Position numbers and translations under genes: made by a program. A DNA stretch of 64,000 nucleotides, taken from positions 3,906,001 to 3,970,000 of the forward strand of contig NZ_CP049156.1 of the NCBI RefSeq assembly GCF_011493005.1, read 5' to 3'. The stretch is from Caballeronia sp. SBC1 (GTDB lineage Bacteria; Pseudomonadota; Gammaproteobacteria; Burkholderiales; Burkholderiaceae). How positions within the stretch are numbered: position 1 is the stretch's first letter; the number at the start of each line of letters is the position of its first letter. This document shows positions 9,458-19,174 of this stretch, piece by piece. Below the pieces are notes generated by a model, which worked only from the letters and a program-made list of their open reading frames with translations, did not search any database and was not told where the DNA came from.

Positions 9458-9862
9458 TTGGACGAGTCTCAAGTTGAAAATTAAACGACTAGGAATTTGA
9501 ACGACAGTGCGAACGAGGACTCCTGGATTTGAAGAGCCGTTTAGAGCGCGATGATCGTGGCGGCAAGTGCGCAACCACGCGATCGCTAATTTTCCATGTC
9601 CTCAGGCGGGGATAAAAGGAATGTAGGACGAGTGGTTTTTTCTCGCCTCGCCGCCAGTGACTGAGACAACCTAAAGACGCACCGCCCTCCGCGTAAAACC
9701 GGCCACCAATAATCCGCACGGGTCCGTCCACATCCTTCAAAAACCACCAGATCAACCGGCACCAGCAAAATCCCTCGCTAGCGTCTCCTCCCCGCCCAAG
9801 CGTAAGCTATGAGATCCCCTGCCCCTGCGGCTAGCGCGAAACCTTCTGGGAGATTTCATCGC
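9458..9862. other. Gap between accessory cassette and ThDP enzyme; no supported gene
   Basis: Short open frames exist on the minus strand (for example 9489-9755), but they have no ribosome site, two frames overlap throughout, and the translation is Arg/Ser-rich without a recognisable domain. The stretch probably marks the right boundary of the acquired cassette. No tRNA or direct-repeat attachment site was seen. Confidence 0.4.
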
Positions 9863-11569
9863 ATGACATCTGCTGTCCCGTCCTCCAACTCCCTTCCGAC
9901 CACAGGCGCACGCCTGGTCGTCGATGCACTGCTCACCCATGGCGTCGAACGCGTCTTCTGCGTACCCGGCGAAAGCTTCCTCGCCATCCTCGATTCCCTC
10001 CACGACGAAACCAGCCGCATCCAGACCATCGTGTGCCGTCACGAAGCCGCAGCGGCGAACATGGCCGAAGCGGTAGGCAAACTGACCGGCCGCCCCGGCG
10101 TGGCGCTCGTTACGCGCGGCCCGGGCGCCACGCATGCTTCTATCGGCGTGCACACGGCGTTCCAGGACTCCACGCCCATGATCCTGCTGATCGGCCAATG
10201 CGCGCGCGAACACATGGACCGCGAGGCCTTCCAGGAAATCGACTACCGGCGCATGTTCGGGCAGATGGCGAAGTGGGTCGCCCAGATCGACGATCCGCGA
10301 CGCATCCCCGAATATCTGAGCCATGCATTCCACATTGCGACCTCCGGCCGGCCCGGCCCGGTCGTCCTCGCCTTGCCGGAAGACGTGCTGAGCGACGCAT
10401 GCGAAGCCATGCCGGGCGCGCCGCGTTATCAGCGTGTGGCAGCCGCGCCGGCGCCCGCGCAAATCGCACGTTTGAACGAGATGCTCGCGGCATCGAAGAG
10501 ACCATTTGTCATTGCGGGCGGCAGCGGGTGGACGCCCGAAGCCACAGCGGATTTCGCGCGCTTCGTGGAAGCATGGCAGTTGCCGGTCGGCTGCGCATTC
10601 CGGTTCCAGGACACGCTGGACAATAACCACCCGAACTACGCCGGCGATGTTGGCCTCGGGATCAATCCCGCCCTCGCTGCATGCATCCGCGATGCCGACC
10701 TGCTCCTGGTCCTCGGCCCCCGCATGGGTGAATCGACGACCGGCGGTTACACGCTGCTCGACATCCCCAAGACGAAACAAACGCTGATCCACGTGCATCA
10801 AGGCGCGGAAGAACTAGGACGCGTGTATTCGGCCGACCTGCCGATTGTTTCAGGCATGCCGGAACTGGTGTCGGCACTCGTGGCGCTCAAGCCGCCCGCA
10901 GTCATTCCGTGGAGCGGCGCTATTGAAGCGGCGCATGACGCGTATCTCGCGTGGCGCAAGCCGCGTCCCATGCTCGGCGATGTCCAGCTCGGCGAGATCA
11001 TGGAGCAACTCAGCGAACGTCTTCCCGCCGATGCCATCGTCACAAACGGTGCGGGGAATTATGCGACGTGGTTGCATCGGCACTATGTGTATCGGCATTT
11101 CCGCTCGCAAGTTGCGCCAACAAGCGGTGCGATGGGTTATGGCGTGCCCGCAGCGATCGCGGCGAAGTCGCTGTATCCAGACCGGGTAGTAGTGGCATTT
11201 GCGGGCGATGGATGTTTCATGATGTCGAGCCAGGAGTTGGCCACGGCAATGCAATACAAGCTCGCGGTGATATTCGTGGTGGTGAACAACCAGCAATACG
11301 GCACGATCCGCATGCATCAGGAACGCCATTATCCGAACCGCGTGCACGGCACGGCGCTCACGAACCCGGACTTCGCGGCCTACGCGCGTGCATTTGGCGC
11401 GCATGGCGAACTCGTGGAATCGACAGCGCAATTCATGCCCGCATTCGAGCGCGCGATGAATACAGGATTGCCATCGGTGATAGAAATCAGGATTCCGCAG
11501 GATGCGAGCACGCCGGCCGCGACCCTGGACCAAGTGAGGGAACAGGGCCAGAAGTTGCGGCAGAAGTGA
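9863..11569 (+). CDS. ThDP-dependent acetolactate-synthase-like enzyme
   Basis: This 568-residue protein has the full three-domain architecture of the family. The N-terminal pyrimidine-binding domain has the activating glutamate in CRHEAAAANMAEA (Glu61) and TRGPGATHASIGVHTA. A central domain follows. The C-terminal diphosphate-binding domain has FAGDGCFMMSSQE...VVVNNQQYG (GDG...NN motif). ThDP enzymes of this group decarboxylate or condense 2-keto acids; the exact substrate cannot be read, and no small regulatory subunit is adjacent, so a catabolic role is more likely than isoleucine/valine synthesis. The ATG at 9863 has GGGAGA upstream; an in-frame ATG at 9809 has none. The acyl-CoA synthetase gene follows by 110 bp. 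Confidence 0.85.
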   Translation: MTSAVPSSNSLPTTGARLVVDALLTHGVERVFCVPGESFLAILDSLHDETSRIQTIVCRHEAAAANMAEAVGKLTGRPGVALVTRGPGATHASIGVHTAFQDSTPMILLIGQCAREHMDREAFQEIDYRRMFGQMAKWVAQIDDPRRIPEYLSHAFHIATSGRPGPVVLALPEDVLSDACEAMPGAPRYQRVAAAPAPAQIARLNEMLAASKRPFVIAGGSGWTPEATADFARFVEAWQLPVGCAFRFQDTLDNNHPNYAGDVGLGINPALAACIRDADLLLVLGPRMGESTTGGYTLLDIPKTKQTLIHVHQGAEELGRVYSADLPIVSGMPELVSALVALKPPAVIPWSGAIEAAHDAYLAWRKPRPMLGDVQLGEIMEQLSERLPADAIVTNGAGNYATWLHRHYVYRHFRSQVAPTSGAMGYGVPAAIAAKSLYPDRVVVAFAGDGCFMMSSQELATAMQYKLAVIFVVVNNQQYGTIRMHQERHYPNRVHGTALTNPDFAAYARAFGAHGELVESTAQFMPAFERAMNTGLPSVIEIRIPQDASTPAATLDQVREQGQKLRQK

Positions 11570-11679
11570 ACGAGTGAGCAGCGCCAGCCACGCATTGTGG
11601 CTCGTGATGAACACTGGCGATCAAGCAGGTTTCACAAAGACCCGCGCAAGAGCGAACAAAACTCAGGAGACGCAAGACC

Positions 11680-13371
11680 ATGGCATCGCAAGCATTTCTG
11701 CAGGCAAGAGACTTCCTGCTACGTCATCGCGACGACTACGCCACCGCGTACAACGACTTCGCGTGGCCGGAACTGTCGGAGTTCAACTGGGCACTCGACT
11801 GGTTCGATGAATACGCACGCAGCAATCTCGCACCTGCGCTGTGGGTGGTCGAGGAGAACGGAGACGAAACGAAGCTCTCGTTTGCGGAGTTATCGGCGAG
11901 GTCGAATCAGTTGGCCAACTGGTTGAGACAGCAAGGCGTGCAGCGCGGCGACCGGATCTTGCTGATGCTGCCGAACCAGCCGGCGCTGTGGGAAACCATG
12001 CTCGCCGCAATGAAGCTTGGCGCTGTCACCATTCCGGCGACCATGTTGCTGACCCCGGCGGACATTGCCGACCGCATGACGCGCGGTGAAGTGAAGCATG
12101 TGATCGTGGCATCGAGTGAAACTGCGAAGTTCGATTCCATCGATAAAGACAAAACGCGCATAGCCGTAGCCATCCCGCAGAGCGCTGCGTTGCCCGAAGG
12201 CTGGCTGAACTTCGCCGATGCCTTCAACGAAAGCCCCTCGTTCGAGCCCGAAGGCAGGACGCTCGCCACCGATCCGCTCCTGCTGTATTTCACGAGCGGC
12301 ACGACAAGTCGCCCGAAGCTCGTGCTGCACAGCCATCAGAGCTATCCGGTGGGACATTTGTCGACCATGTACTGGATCGGCCTGAAACCCGGCGATGTCC
12401 ATCTCAACATCAGTTCGCCTGGCTGGGCGAAACACGCGTGGAGTTGCGTCTTCGCCCCGTGGAACGCGGGCGCGACCGTGTTCATCCACAACACGTCGCG
12501 CTTCAGCGCGAAGGCCACGCTGGAAGCGCTCGTCAAGCACCAGATCACCACCTTGTGCGCACCGCCGACCGTCTGGCGCATGATGATCCAGGAGGATTTA
12601 TCGGCCTATAAGGTGCACTTGCGCGAGGTCGTTGGTGCGGGCGAGCCGTTGAATCCCGAGATTATCGAACGCGTGAAAAAGGCCTGGAACCTCACGTTAC
12701 GCGATGGTTTCGGCCAGACCGAAACCACGGCGCAAATCGCGAATTCGCCGGGTCAGCCGATGAAGCCGGGAACGATGGGCAGGCCGCTTCCCGGCTACTG
12801 CATCACGCTGCTTGATCACGACGATAACCCCGCAAAGGAAGGCGAACTCGCGCTGATCCTCGACCCCAAACCACTGGGTTTGATGGACGGTTACGTGGAC
12901 GATCCGTCGAAGACGCAGGACGCGATGCGCGGTGGCCATTATCGGACGGGCGATGTGGCATCTATCGATGACGATGGTTACTTCACCTACGTAGGCCGCT
13001 CCGACGATGTCTTCAAGGCAGCGGATTACCGCATCAGTCCGTTCGAGCTGGAGAGCGTGCTGATCGAACATCCGGCGGTCGGCGAAGCGGCCGTGGTGCC
13101 GAGTCCGGACCCGGTGCGTTTATCGGTGCCGAAAGCGTTCGTCACGTTGCGCAACGGTTATGAACCGACGAAGGAAACCGCTGGCGAAATCCTGAAGTTC
13201 GCCGCGCAGAAACTGGCCGCGTACAAGCGCATTCGACGCATCGAGTTCTACGAATTGCCGAAAACCATCTCGGGGAAGATTCGTCGAGTAGAGCTAAGGA
13301 AAACAGAAGAAGCGCGAGACAGCGACGCGCGGCGGGAGAATGAATACTGGGAAGACGATTTCGTCGCGTAA
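11680..13371 (+). CDS. AMP-forming acyl-CoA synthetase (medium-chain/aryl type)
   Basis: This 563-residue adenylate-forming enzyme activates a carboxylic acid with ATP and CoA. The AMP-binding motif YFTSGTTSRPKLVLHSH, the GFGQTETT adenine motif, the YRTGDVASIDDDGYF hinge region and the C-terminal catalytic lysine context PKTISGKIRRVELR are all visible. SPGWAKHAWSCVFAPWNAGA resembles the ACSM/benzoate-CoA-like subgroup rather than acetyl-CoA synthetase. CAGGAGACGC precedes the ATG. It follows the ThDP enzyme in the same direction, so the pair may act in sequence on a 2-keto acid and its product; that is inference. It ends at the shared terminator 13382-13418. Confidence 0.85.
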   Translation: MASQAFLQARDFLLRHRDDYATAYNDFAWPELSEFNWALDWFDEYARSNLAPALWVVEENGDETKLSFAELSARSNQLANWLRQQGVQRGDRILLMLPNQPALWETMLAAMKLGAVTIPATMLLTPADIADRMTRGEVKHVIVASSETAKFDSIDKDKTRIAVAIPQSAALPEGWLNFADAFNESPSFEPEGRTLATDPLLLYFTSGTTSRPKLVLHSHQSYPVGHLSTMYWIGLKPGDVHLNISSPGWAKHAWSCVFAPWNAGATVFIHNTSRFSAKATLEALVKHQITTLCAPPTVWRMMIQEDLSAYKVHLREVVGAGEPLNPEIIERVKKAWNLTLRDGFGQTETTAQIANSPGQPMKPGTMGRPLPGYCITLLDHDDNPAKEGELALILDPKPLGLMDGYVDDPSKTQDAMRGGHYRTGDVASIDDDGYFTYVGRSDDVFKAADYRISPFELESVLIEHPAVGEAAVVPSPDPVRLSVPKAFVTLRNGYEPTKETAGEILKFAAQKLAAYKRIRRIEFYELPKTISGKIRRVELRKTEEARDSDARRENEYWEDDFVA

Positions 13372-13381
13372 TCAACAGCCA

Positions 13382-13418
13382 TAAAAAAACCCCGCAGCGC
13401 GGAGCGCATGCGGGGTTT
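13382..13418. terminator. Bidirectional terminator between convergent genes
   Basis: A perfect 10-bp stem AAACCCCGCA (13387-13396) / TGCGGGGTTT (13409-13418) is flanked by an A-run on the left and Ts on the right. It can therefore stop both the plus-strand acyl-CoA synthetase transcript and the minus-strand binding-protein transcript. Confidence 0.85.
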
Positions 13419-13447
13419 CATTTCCTTGAACTAAAGCAGCAAAACTA

Positions 13448-14596
13448 TTACTTGCCGCCCACGCTTTGCAGCGTCGTCCACTTGCCGTCAACGACCTTGT
13501 ACAGCGTGATGCCGCCGTTCTTCAAATCGCCCTTCGAGTCATACGCGAGCTGCTTCGACGTCACGCCCGGCATGTCGGTCTTAGCAAGCATCGGCAGGTA
13601 CTTCGCCGGATCGGTCGAGTTCGCGGTCTTCATCGCGGTAAACATGGCCATTGCGCCGTCGTACGCGTACGGCGAGTACGTTTGCACGTCCTCGTTGAAG
13701 CGCGCCTTGTACTTCGCAACGTAAGCCGCGCCACCCGGCATTTCATCGAGCGGCAAACCAGCCAGCGATGCTACCGTGCCGTCGGCTGCATTGCCGGCGA
13801 TCTTCAGGAACGTATCGGTCTTGACCATTTCGCCCGCCATCAACGGCGCGCGCAGGCCCAGCGTCTTCATCTGCTTGACCATCGGGCCAGCTTGCGAATC
13901 GGCGCCGCCGTAGTACACGAGGTCCGGATTCATCGACTTGAGCTTGGTCAGGATTGCCTTGAAGTCGACAGCCTTGTCGTTCGCGTATTCACGATCCACG
14001 ATGGTCGCGCCCGATGCCTTCGCTGCCTTCTCAAACTGGTCGGCAAGACCTTGGCCATAAGCCGTACGGTCATCGACGATCGCGATCTTCTTCATCTTCA
14101 GCGTCTTCACCGCGAACTCGCCGGCCACCGACCCTTGCTGCGTGTCGGAGGTCATCATGCGGAACGCCGTCTTGTAACCTTGCGTCGTGTATTCCGGCGC
14201 GGTTGCCATCGCGATTTCGGGAATGCCGGCGTTCGCGTAGATGCGCGAAGCGGGGATCGTCGTGCCCGAGTTGAAGTGACCGAGCATGCCCTTGACGTTG
14301 TCATCGACAAGTTTTTGAGCCACGGTCGTGCCGGTGCGCGGGTCAGCCTGGTCGTCAGCGGAATCGAGCACGATGCGAATCGGCTTGCCGCCGATCACAG
14401 GCTTGGTCGCGTTGAAATCTTCAACCGCGAGCACCACGCCGTTCTGAAAATCCTTGCCGTAGTGCGCTTGCGCGCCGGTCATCGGGCCGGCGAATCCTAC
14501 CTTCACGTCCTCAGCCGTCTGCGCCTGAGCCGTTGCCGCGAGCGACAGTCCAGCAACACACATCGCTGCTGCCAGCTTCTTCATCGTGTAATCCAT
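13448..14596 (-). CDS. Branched-chain amino-acid ABC transporter substrate-binding protein (LivJ/K type)
   Basis: This 382-residue periplasmic binding protein has a signal peptide (MKKLAAAMCVAGLSLAATAQAQ) and the type I fold: VKVGFAGPMTGAQAHYGKDF at the start, GHFNSGTTIPASRIYANAGI in the first lobe and YSPYAYDGAMAMFTAM in the second. The start at 14596 has CAGGAGAGTTT directly upstream. It stands apart from the Liv loci and lies 95 bp downstream of putA on the same strand, so it may be co-transcribed with proline catabolism; the ligand cannot be predicted. It shares the terminator with the convergent gene. Confidence 0.9.
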   Translation of the reverse strand: MDYTMKKLAAAMCVAGLSLAATAQAQTAEDVKVGFAGPMTGAQAHYGKDFQNGVVLAVEDFNATKPVIGGKPIRIVLDSADDQADPRTGTTVAQKLVDDNVKGMLGHFNSGTTIPASRIYANAGIPEIAMATAPEYTTQGYKTAFRMMTSDTQQGSVAGEFAVKTLKMKKIAIVDDRTAYGQGLADQFEKAAKASGATIVDREYANDKAVDFKAILTKLKSMNPDLVYYGGADSQAGPMVKQMKTLGLRAPLMAGEMVKTDTFLKIAGNAADGTVASLAGLPLDEMPGGAAYVAKYKARFNEDVQTYSPYAYDGAMAMFTAMKTANSTDPAKYLPMLAKTDMPGVTSKQLAYDSKGDLKNGGITLYKVVDGKWTTLQSVGGK

Positions 14597-14690
14597 AAAC
14601 TCTCCTGATTCCCATGTAGATGGCAGCGTGTGCCGGGATCGCCGTGCCTGCTGCCGTTTGTTTGAGCCAACCCGCCGTGCTGAATACAGC

Positions 14691-17600
14691 TCAACCGATC
14701 GTCATCAAATTCGCATTGCCGCCCGCGGCCGCCGTGTTCACGCTCACCGAGCGCTCCGTCAGCAACCGTTCGAGCGCGTATTCCTGCTCGCCATCGTGGG
14801 CGTCGCTGGCGAATGCTCCCGCCGGCACACCCTGCACCGAGACGATCGGCCCCGGGCGTTTCGCGACGTCCTTGACCAACGCCATCAATTCGTCGCTGTC
14901 GCCTTCGAACAAAACCGCATCGAAGGCCGCGTCCTGACTCTTGCGCGTCGATGCATACGGCTTGATCGACGCCGGCAACGCCGCCACGAGCTGTTCGCCC
15001 GCCGCGCCGGAAAACAGCGCTTTATTGCCCGTGGCAAGCGCTGCGGCGAGTTGCGCGCGAGCGCCGCTTGCCGTCGATGCCACGCACAGCACCGTCCCGC
15101 GTGCCCCGAGCGTGTACGTGTTGCGCTCGCCAGTCGGGCCGGCCAGCACGGCGGTCGCGCCGGCCATCACGTGTTGCAGATGGCCTTCGCAACGTGCCGC
15201 CGTTTGCGGATCGCGCTCGGCGATCGCCCAGTCGCGCAATGCGGTCAGCGCAGCCGGCGTTTCGTTCGCGGCCGTTTGATCCACGATCAGCGCGCTTTCC
15301 AGCGATTTCGGCAAGCCTGTGGGCCGCTTGGCAAGGAGCCGCTGCAAATACAGCGCGCCGCCCGCTTTCGGTCCCGTGCCGGACAAACCTTCGCCGCCGA
15401 ACGGCTGCACGCCGACCACCGCGCCAATCACGTTCCGGTTCACGTAGATGTTGCCCACGTGCGCCCGGCTGACCACGTGCGCAATGGTTTCGTCGATACG
15501 CGTATGGATGCCCAGCGTCAGCCCGTAACCCGTCGCCTTGATTTGGTCGAGCAGTTTATCAAGATGTGCCCGGCGATACCGCACTACGTGAAGTACCGGG
15601 CCGAAGACCTCGCGCTTCAACTCGTCGATGGAATCAAGTTCGATCAGCGTCGGCGGAACGAATGTGCCTTGTGCGCAGCCATCGGGCATGGGCAACTGCA
15701 CGACGTTGCGGCCCTTCTCGCGCATTGATGCAATGTGCGCGTCGATGCTCTGCTTCGCTTCGGCATCGATCACCGGGCCAACATCGGTGGAAAGCCGGTC
15801 GGGGTTCCCCATCGAAAGTTGCTGCATCGCGCCGGTGAGCATTTCGAGCGTGCGATCGGCGACGTCATCCTGCAGGCACAACACGCGCAGCGCCGAACAA
15901 CGTTGACCGGCGGAATCGAAGGACGATTGCAACACGTCCGCGACCACTTGCTCGGCCAGCGCCGAGGAGTCGACGATCATCGAGTTCTGTCCGCCCGTCT
16001 CTGCGATCAGCGGAATCGGCCGGCCATCCGGGTCGAGCCGTTCGGACAAGGTTTTGTTGATCAGCCGCGCGACTTCCGTCGAACCCGTGAACATGACGGC
16101 GCGCGTGCGCGGATCGGCCACCAGTGCCGCACCCACGGTTTCACCATTGCCCGGCAGAAGTTGCACCGCGCCCGGCGGCACGCCGGCTTCGCGCAGGATG
16201 CGAACCGCTTGCGCAGCGATCAGCGGCGTCTGTTCGGCCGGCTTCGCGAGCACCGGATTACCGGCTGCGAGTGCTGCGGCAACCTGTCCCAAGAAGATCG
16301 CGAGCGGAAAGTTCCACGGGCTGATGCAAACCACGGGGCCAAGCGGACGGTGTGTATCGTTGGAAAACTCGCTGCGAATCTGCGCCGAGTAATAACGCAG
16401 GAAATCGATAGCCTCGCGAATCTCCGACACCGCATTCGCCAGCGATTTACCCGCTTCGCGCACGACGAGACCCATCAGCGTATGCATCTGCGCTTCGAGC
16501 AGATCGGCTGCGCGGGCGAGGCAATCGGCGCGTTCATCCACAGGCGTCGATTGCCAGATCGGCGCGGCGGCAACGGCGTTCGAAATAGCCAATGCGACTT
16601 GTTCCGACGTCGCTTCGACCACGCCGCCCACGAGGTCACGCAAGTCCGCGGGATTACGAACGTCGCGTGCAACGCCTTCGACCACGTCAGCCGCTTCGAG
16701 CATCGGAGCAGCCCGCCACGGATGATTCGCGCTCGCCAGCAACGCCGACGACAACGACGCCAGCCGATGCTCATTCGACAAATCGAAGCCCATCGAATTG
16801 AGTCGCTCGCTGCCGTACAACTGACGCGGCAACGCGATCTTCGCATGAGGCAGACCGAGCGGCGTGAGCTTGGACGCTTCGTCGATGGGGTCCTGCACGA
16901 GGTCGCTGACGGGAATGGTTTTATCGGCGATACGGTTCACGAACGACGTATTCGCGCCGTTCTCGAGCAAGCGCCGCACGAGATACGCGAGCAGCGTTTC
17001 ATGCGTGCCGACAGGCGCATACACGCGACACGGCCGGTTGAGCTTGTCGCGCCCTGTGACTTCTTCGTACAGCGGTTCGCCCATGCCGTGCAGGCACTGG
17101 AACTCGTACTGACCGGGGTAATAATTTCCCCCAGCGAGATGGTAGATAGCCGACAGCGTGAACGCGTTGTGCGTGGCGAATTGCGGATAGACGGCATCGG
17201 GCGCGCCGAGCAGCTTTTTCGCGCAAGCCACGTACGAGATGTCTGTATAGATCTTGCGCGTGTAGACCGGATAGCCTTCGAGGCCATCGACTTGCGCGCG
17301 CTTGATTTCCGAATCCCAGTACGCGCCCTTAACCAACCGAACCATGATCCGATGACGGCTGCGACGCGCGAGATCGATCAAATAGTCGATAACAAACGGG
17401 CAACGCTTTTGATAAGCCTGCACGACGAAACCAATACCGTTCCAGCCGGCCAGTTCCGGATCGAAGCACAGGGCTTCGAGCAGATCGAGCGAAATTTCGA
17501 GCCGGTCGGCTTCTTCCGCATCGATGTTCAAGCCAATGTCGTAACGTCGCGCAAGCAGCGCCAGCGCCTTCACGCGCGGCAGCAGCTCGGTCATCGTGCG

Positions 17601-18623
17601 TTCCTGCTGCGAGCGCGAATAACGCGGATGCAGCGCGGACAGCTTGATGGAAATCCCCGGGCCTTCGTAAATACCGCGCGATCCGGCCGCCTTGCCGATC
17701 GCGTGAATCGCCTGTTCGTACGATGCGTAATAGCGAACCGCATCTTCTTCGGTCGTCGCGGCTTCACCGAGCATGTCGTAGGAATAGCGGAAACCGCGCG
17801 CTTCGAACTTGCGGCTATTCGCAAGCGCTTCCGAAATCGTCTCGCCCGTGACGAATTGCTCGCCCATCAGGCGCATGGCCATATCGACGCCCTTGCGGAT
17901 TAGCGGTTCACCACCGCGTCCGATCAAACGCGTCAACGCCGACGACAACCCCGCCTCGCTATTCGTCGTCACCAGCTTGCCGGTGATCATCAAACCCCAC
18001 GTTGCCGCGTTCACAAACAGCGACGGCGCCTGGCCCATATGCGATCGCCAGTCGCCCTTGCTGATCTTGTCGCGGATCAGCGCGTCGCGCGTGGCGCGGT
18101 CGGGAATGCGCAGCAAGGCTTCGGCGAGACACATCAGCGCGACGCCTTCCTGGCTGGACAGCGAAAACTCGTGGATCAGGCCTTCAACGCCGCCGCCCGT
18201 TTGTTTCTTGCGCAGCGCTTCGACAAGCTTCGTCGCCATGGCATTCGTTTCGCTGGCGACACTGGCCGACAGCCGCGCCTGTCCGATCAAAAACGGCACG
18301 CATTCCGGTTCCGGACGCCGGTACGCAGCCGTGATCGCTGCGCGCAATACGGATTGCGGTTGCACGTTCTGGGCGAAATCGAGGAAGGGATGCGGTGCAC
18401 CGTCTTCTTCGGAGTCAACTTGCGCAGACGATTCCAGCGCATCGGCCGAACCAATTGCACCGGACAGTTCAGGTGGCAACTGTCCATGTTCGATGCGTTC
18501 GAGATACGCGAAGATGGCTTGCTTGATGAGCCAGTGCGGGGTCCGTTCGAGCCGCGTCGCGGCGTCTCTCAGGCGGGTGCGCAGCAGATCGTCGACTTTG
18601 ACGCCCAGGGTGGTGCTCGCCAT
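14691..18623 (-). CDS. putA: Trifunctional PutA: proline dehydrogenase, P5C dehydrogenase and transcriptional repressor
   Basis: The product has 1310 residues and oxidises proline to glutamate at the membrane. Residues 1-50 (MASTTLGVKVDDLLRTRLRD...PHWLIKQAIFAYLER) form a ribbon-helix-helix DNA-binding domain, so this is the autoregulating trifunctional form. The FAD proline-dehydrogenase barrel follows (GPGISIKLSALHPRYSRSQ, LNIDAEEADRLEISLD, RLVKGAYWDSEIKRAQ). The NAD aldehyde dehydrogenase domain has ISPWNFPLAIFLGQ, ETGGQNSMIVDSSAL and the nucleophile Cys in SSFDSAGQRCSALRVL. The length is usual for long PutA. Its leader contains a strong hairpin at 18691-18731. Confidence 0.96.
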   Translation of the reverse strand: MASTTLGVKVDDLLRTRLRDAATRLERTPHWLIKQAIFAYLERIEHGQLPPELSGAIGSADALESSAQVDSEEDGAPHPFLDFAQNVQPQSVLRAAITAAYRRPEPECVPFLIGQARLSASVASETNAMATKLVEALRKKQTGGGVEGLIHEFSLSSQEGVALMCLAEALLRIPDRATRDALIRDKISKGDWRSHMGQAPSLFVNAATWGLMITGKLVTTNSEAGLSSALTRLIGRGGEPLIRKGVDMAMRLMGEQFVTGETISEALANSRKFEARGFRYSYDMLGEAATTEEDAVRYYASYEQAIHAIGKAAGSRGIYEGPGISIKLSALHPRYSRSQQERTMTELLPRVKALALLARRYDIGLNIDAEEADRLEISLDLLEALCFDPELAGWNGIGFVVQAYQKRCPFVIDYLIDLARRSRHRIMVRLVKGAYWDSEIKRAQVDGLEGYPVYTRKIYTDISYVACAKKLLGAPDAVYPQFATHNAFTLSAIYHLAGGNYYPGQYEFQCLHGMGEPLYEEVTGRDKLNRPCRVYAPVGTHETLLAYLVRRLLENGANTSFVNRIADKTIPVSDLVQDPIDEASKLTPLGLPHAKIALPRQLYGSERLNSMGFDLSNEHRLASLSSALLASANHPWRAAPMLEAADVVEGVARDVRNPADLRDLVGGVVEATSEQVALAISNAVAAAPIWQSTPVDERADCLARAADLLEAQMHTLMGLVVREAGKSLANAVSEIREAIDFLRYYSAQIRSEFSNDTHRPLGPVVCISPWNFPLAIFLGQVAAALAAGNPVLAKPAEQTPLIAAQAVRILREAGVPPGAVQLLPGNGETVGAALVADPRTRAVMFTGSTEVARLINKTLSERLDPDGRPIPLIAETGGQNSMIVDSSALAEQVVADVLQSSFDSAGQRCSALRVLCLQDDVADRTLEMLTGAMQQLSMGNPDRLSTDVGPVIDAEAKQSIDAHIASMREKGRNVVQLPMPDGCAQGTFVPPTLIELDSIDELKREVFGPVLHVVRYRRAHLDKLLDQIKATGYGLTLGIHTRIDETIAHVVSRAHVGNIYVNRNVIGAVVGVQPFGGEGLSGTGPKAGGALYLQRLLAKRPTGLPKSLESALIVDQTAANETPAALTALRDWAIAERDPQTAARCEGHLQHVMAGATAVLAGPTGERNTYTLGARGTVLCVASTASGARAQLAAALATGNKALFSGAAGEQLVAALPASIKPYASTRKSQDAAFDAVLFEGDSDELMALVKDVAKRPGPIVSVQGVPAGAFASDAHDGEQEYALERLLTERSVSVNTAAAGGNANLMTIG

Positions 18624-18690
18624 ATATCCTTCCTTGCCGGAATCGGAACCGGCGATAGCTTGAAAAGTGGCCGAATCGTAACCCGCTCAT

Positions 18691-18731
18691 AAAAAAGGTG
18701 CAACCAACATTTCGAGATGGGTTGCACCTTT
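18691..18731 (-). terminator. Terminator-like hairpin in the putA leader
   Basis: A perfect 12-bp stem AAAGGTGCAACC (18694-18705) / GGTTGCACCTTT (18720-18731) has a 14-nt loop, with six Ts following on the minus strand. It sits 68 bp upstream of the putA start codon. It may stop read-through from priA, or act as an attenuator if the putA promoter lies upstream of it. Confidence 0.7.
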
Positions 18732-18942
18732 CGAAAATCCTTTCGGAACAAGGGATTACGGGTAATTGAGGATGGCGGTTTGGGCTAAGCGTGCTCTAGG
18801 ATTCCGCGTTCGATAATTTTTCTTGGGTCACCCCTAATTAATTGCTGCCTGGTGCCGATAAGAACTGGTACGGCCATAACAGCGATGAAAACTTTGCGGG
18901 CCGTCTTACAATGCAGCCGCGCGGTTTCGGGGAGAAAAGGAC
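18732..18942. other. Intergenic region upstream of putA and a small membrane protein gene
   Basis: No gene is supported here. The segment contains AT-rich tracts (around 18810-18842) that could hold divergent promoters for putA and the small plus-strand gene at 18943. No PutA operator can be assigned by eye. Confidence 0.35.
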
Positions 18943-19125
18943 ATGAACACCTGGATGATTTTCTGCAGCATTTGGGCTATATGTGCGCTGTGCGTGGTGT
19001 TGTTCATCCGCGGCGCGCATCCGCACGTCGAGCGCCCTGAGGGCGACCGCGACAGCGGGAATGACTTGACGGTGGGCGGCCTGACGGTTGCACGCGTGCA
19101 GGGCGCGGACCGCGGCAATAGCTGA
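18943..19125 (+). CDS. Small single-pass membrane protein, unknown function
   Basis: This 60-residue protein starts with a transmembrane helix (MNTWMIFCSIWAICALCVVLFIRGA) followed by a charged, soluble tail (HPHVERPEGDRDSGNDLTVG). The ATG is preceded by GGGAGAAAAGGAC, a good ribosome site, which supports a real gene despite its size. It lies convergent to priA with a 49-bp gap. I do not recognise a family. Confidence 0.55.
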   Translation: MNTWMIFCSIWAICALCVVLFIRGAHPHVERPEGDRDSGNDLTVGGLTVARVQGADRGNS

Positions 19126-19174
19126 AGAACGGGTAGCACGCGGTAAAAGCCGTGCACCGGCGTGAGCGACCTAG

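Noticed and set aside
9489..9755. 88-residue minus-strand frame to the right of the cassette
   Set aside because: It has no ribosome site, no domain, low-complexity Ser/Arg composition and an overlapping open frame on the same strand.
15735..17903. 722-residue plus-strand open frame opposite putA
   Set aside because: It is antisense to a well-supported PutA domain, lacks a ribosome site and is a run of Arg/His/Gln-rich sequence typical of the opposite strand of a GC-rich gene.
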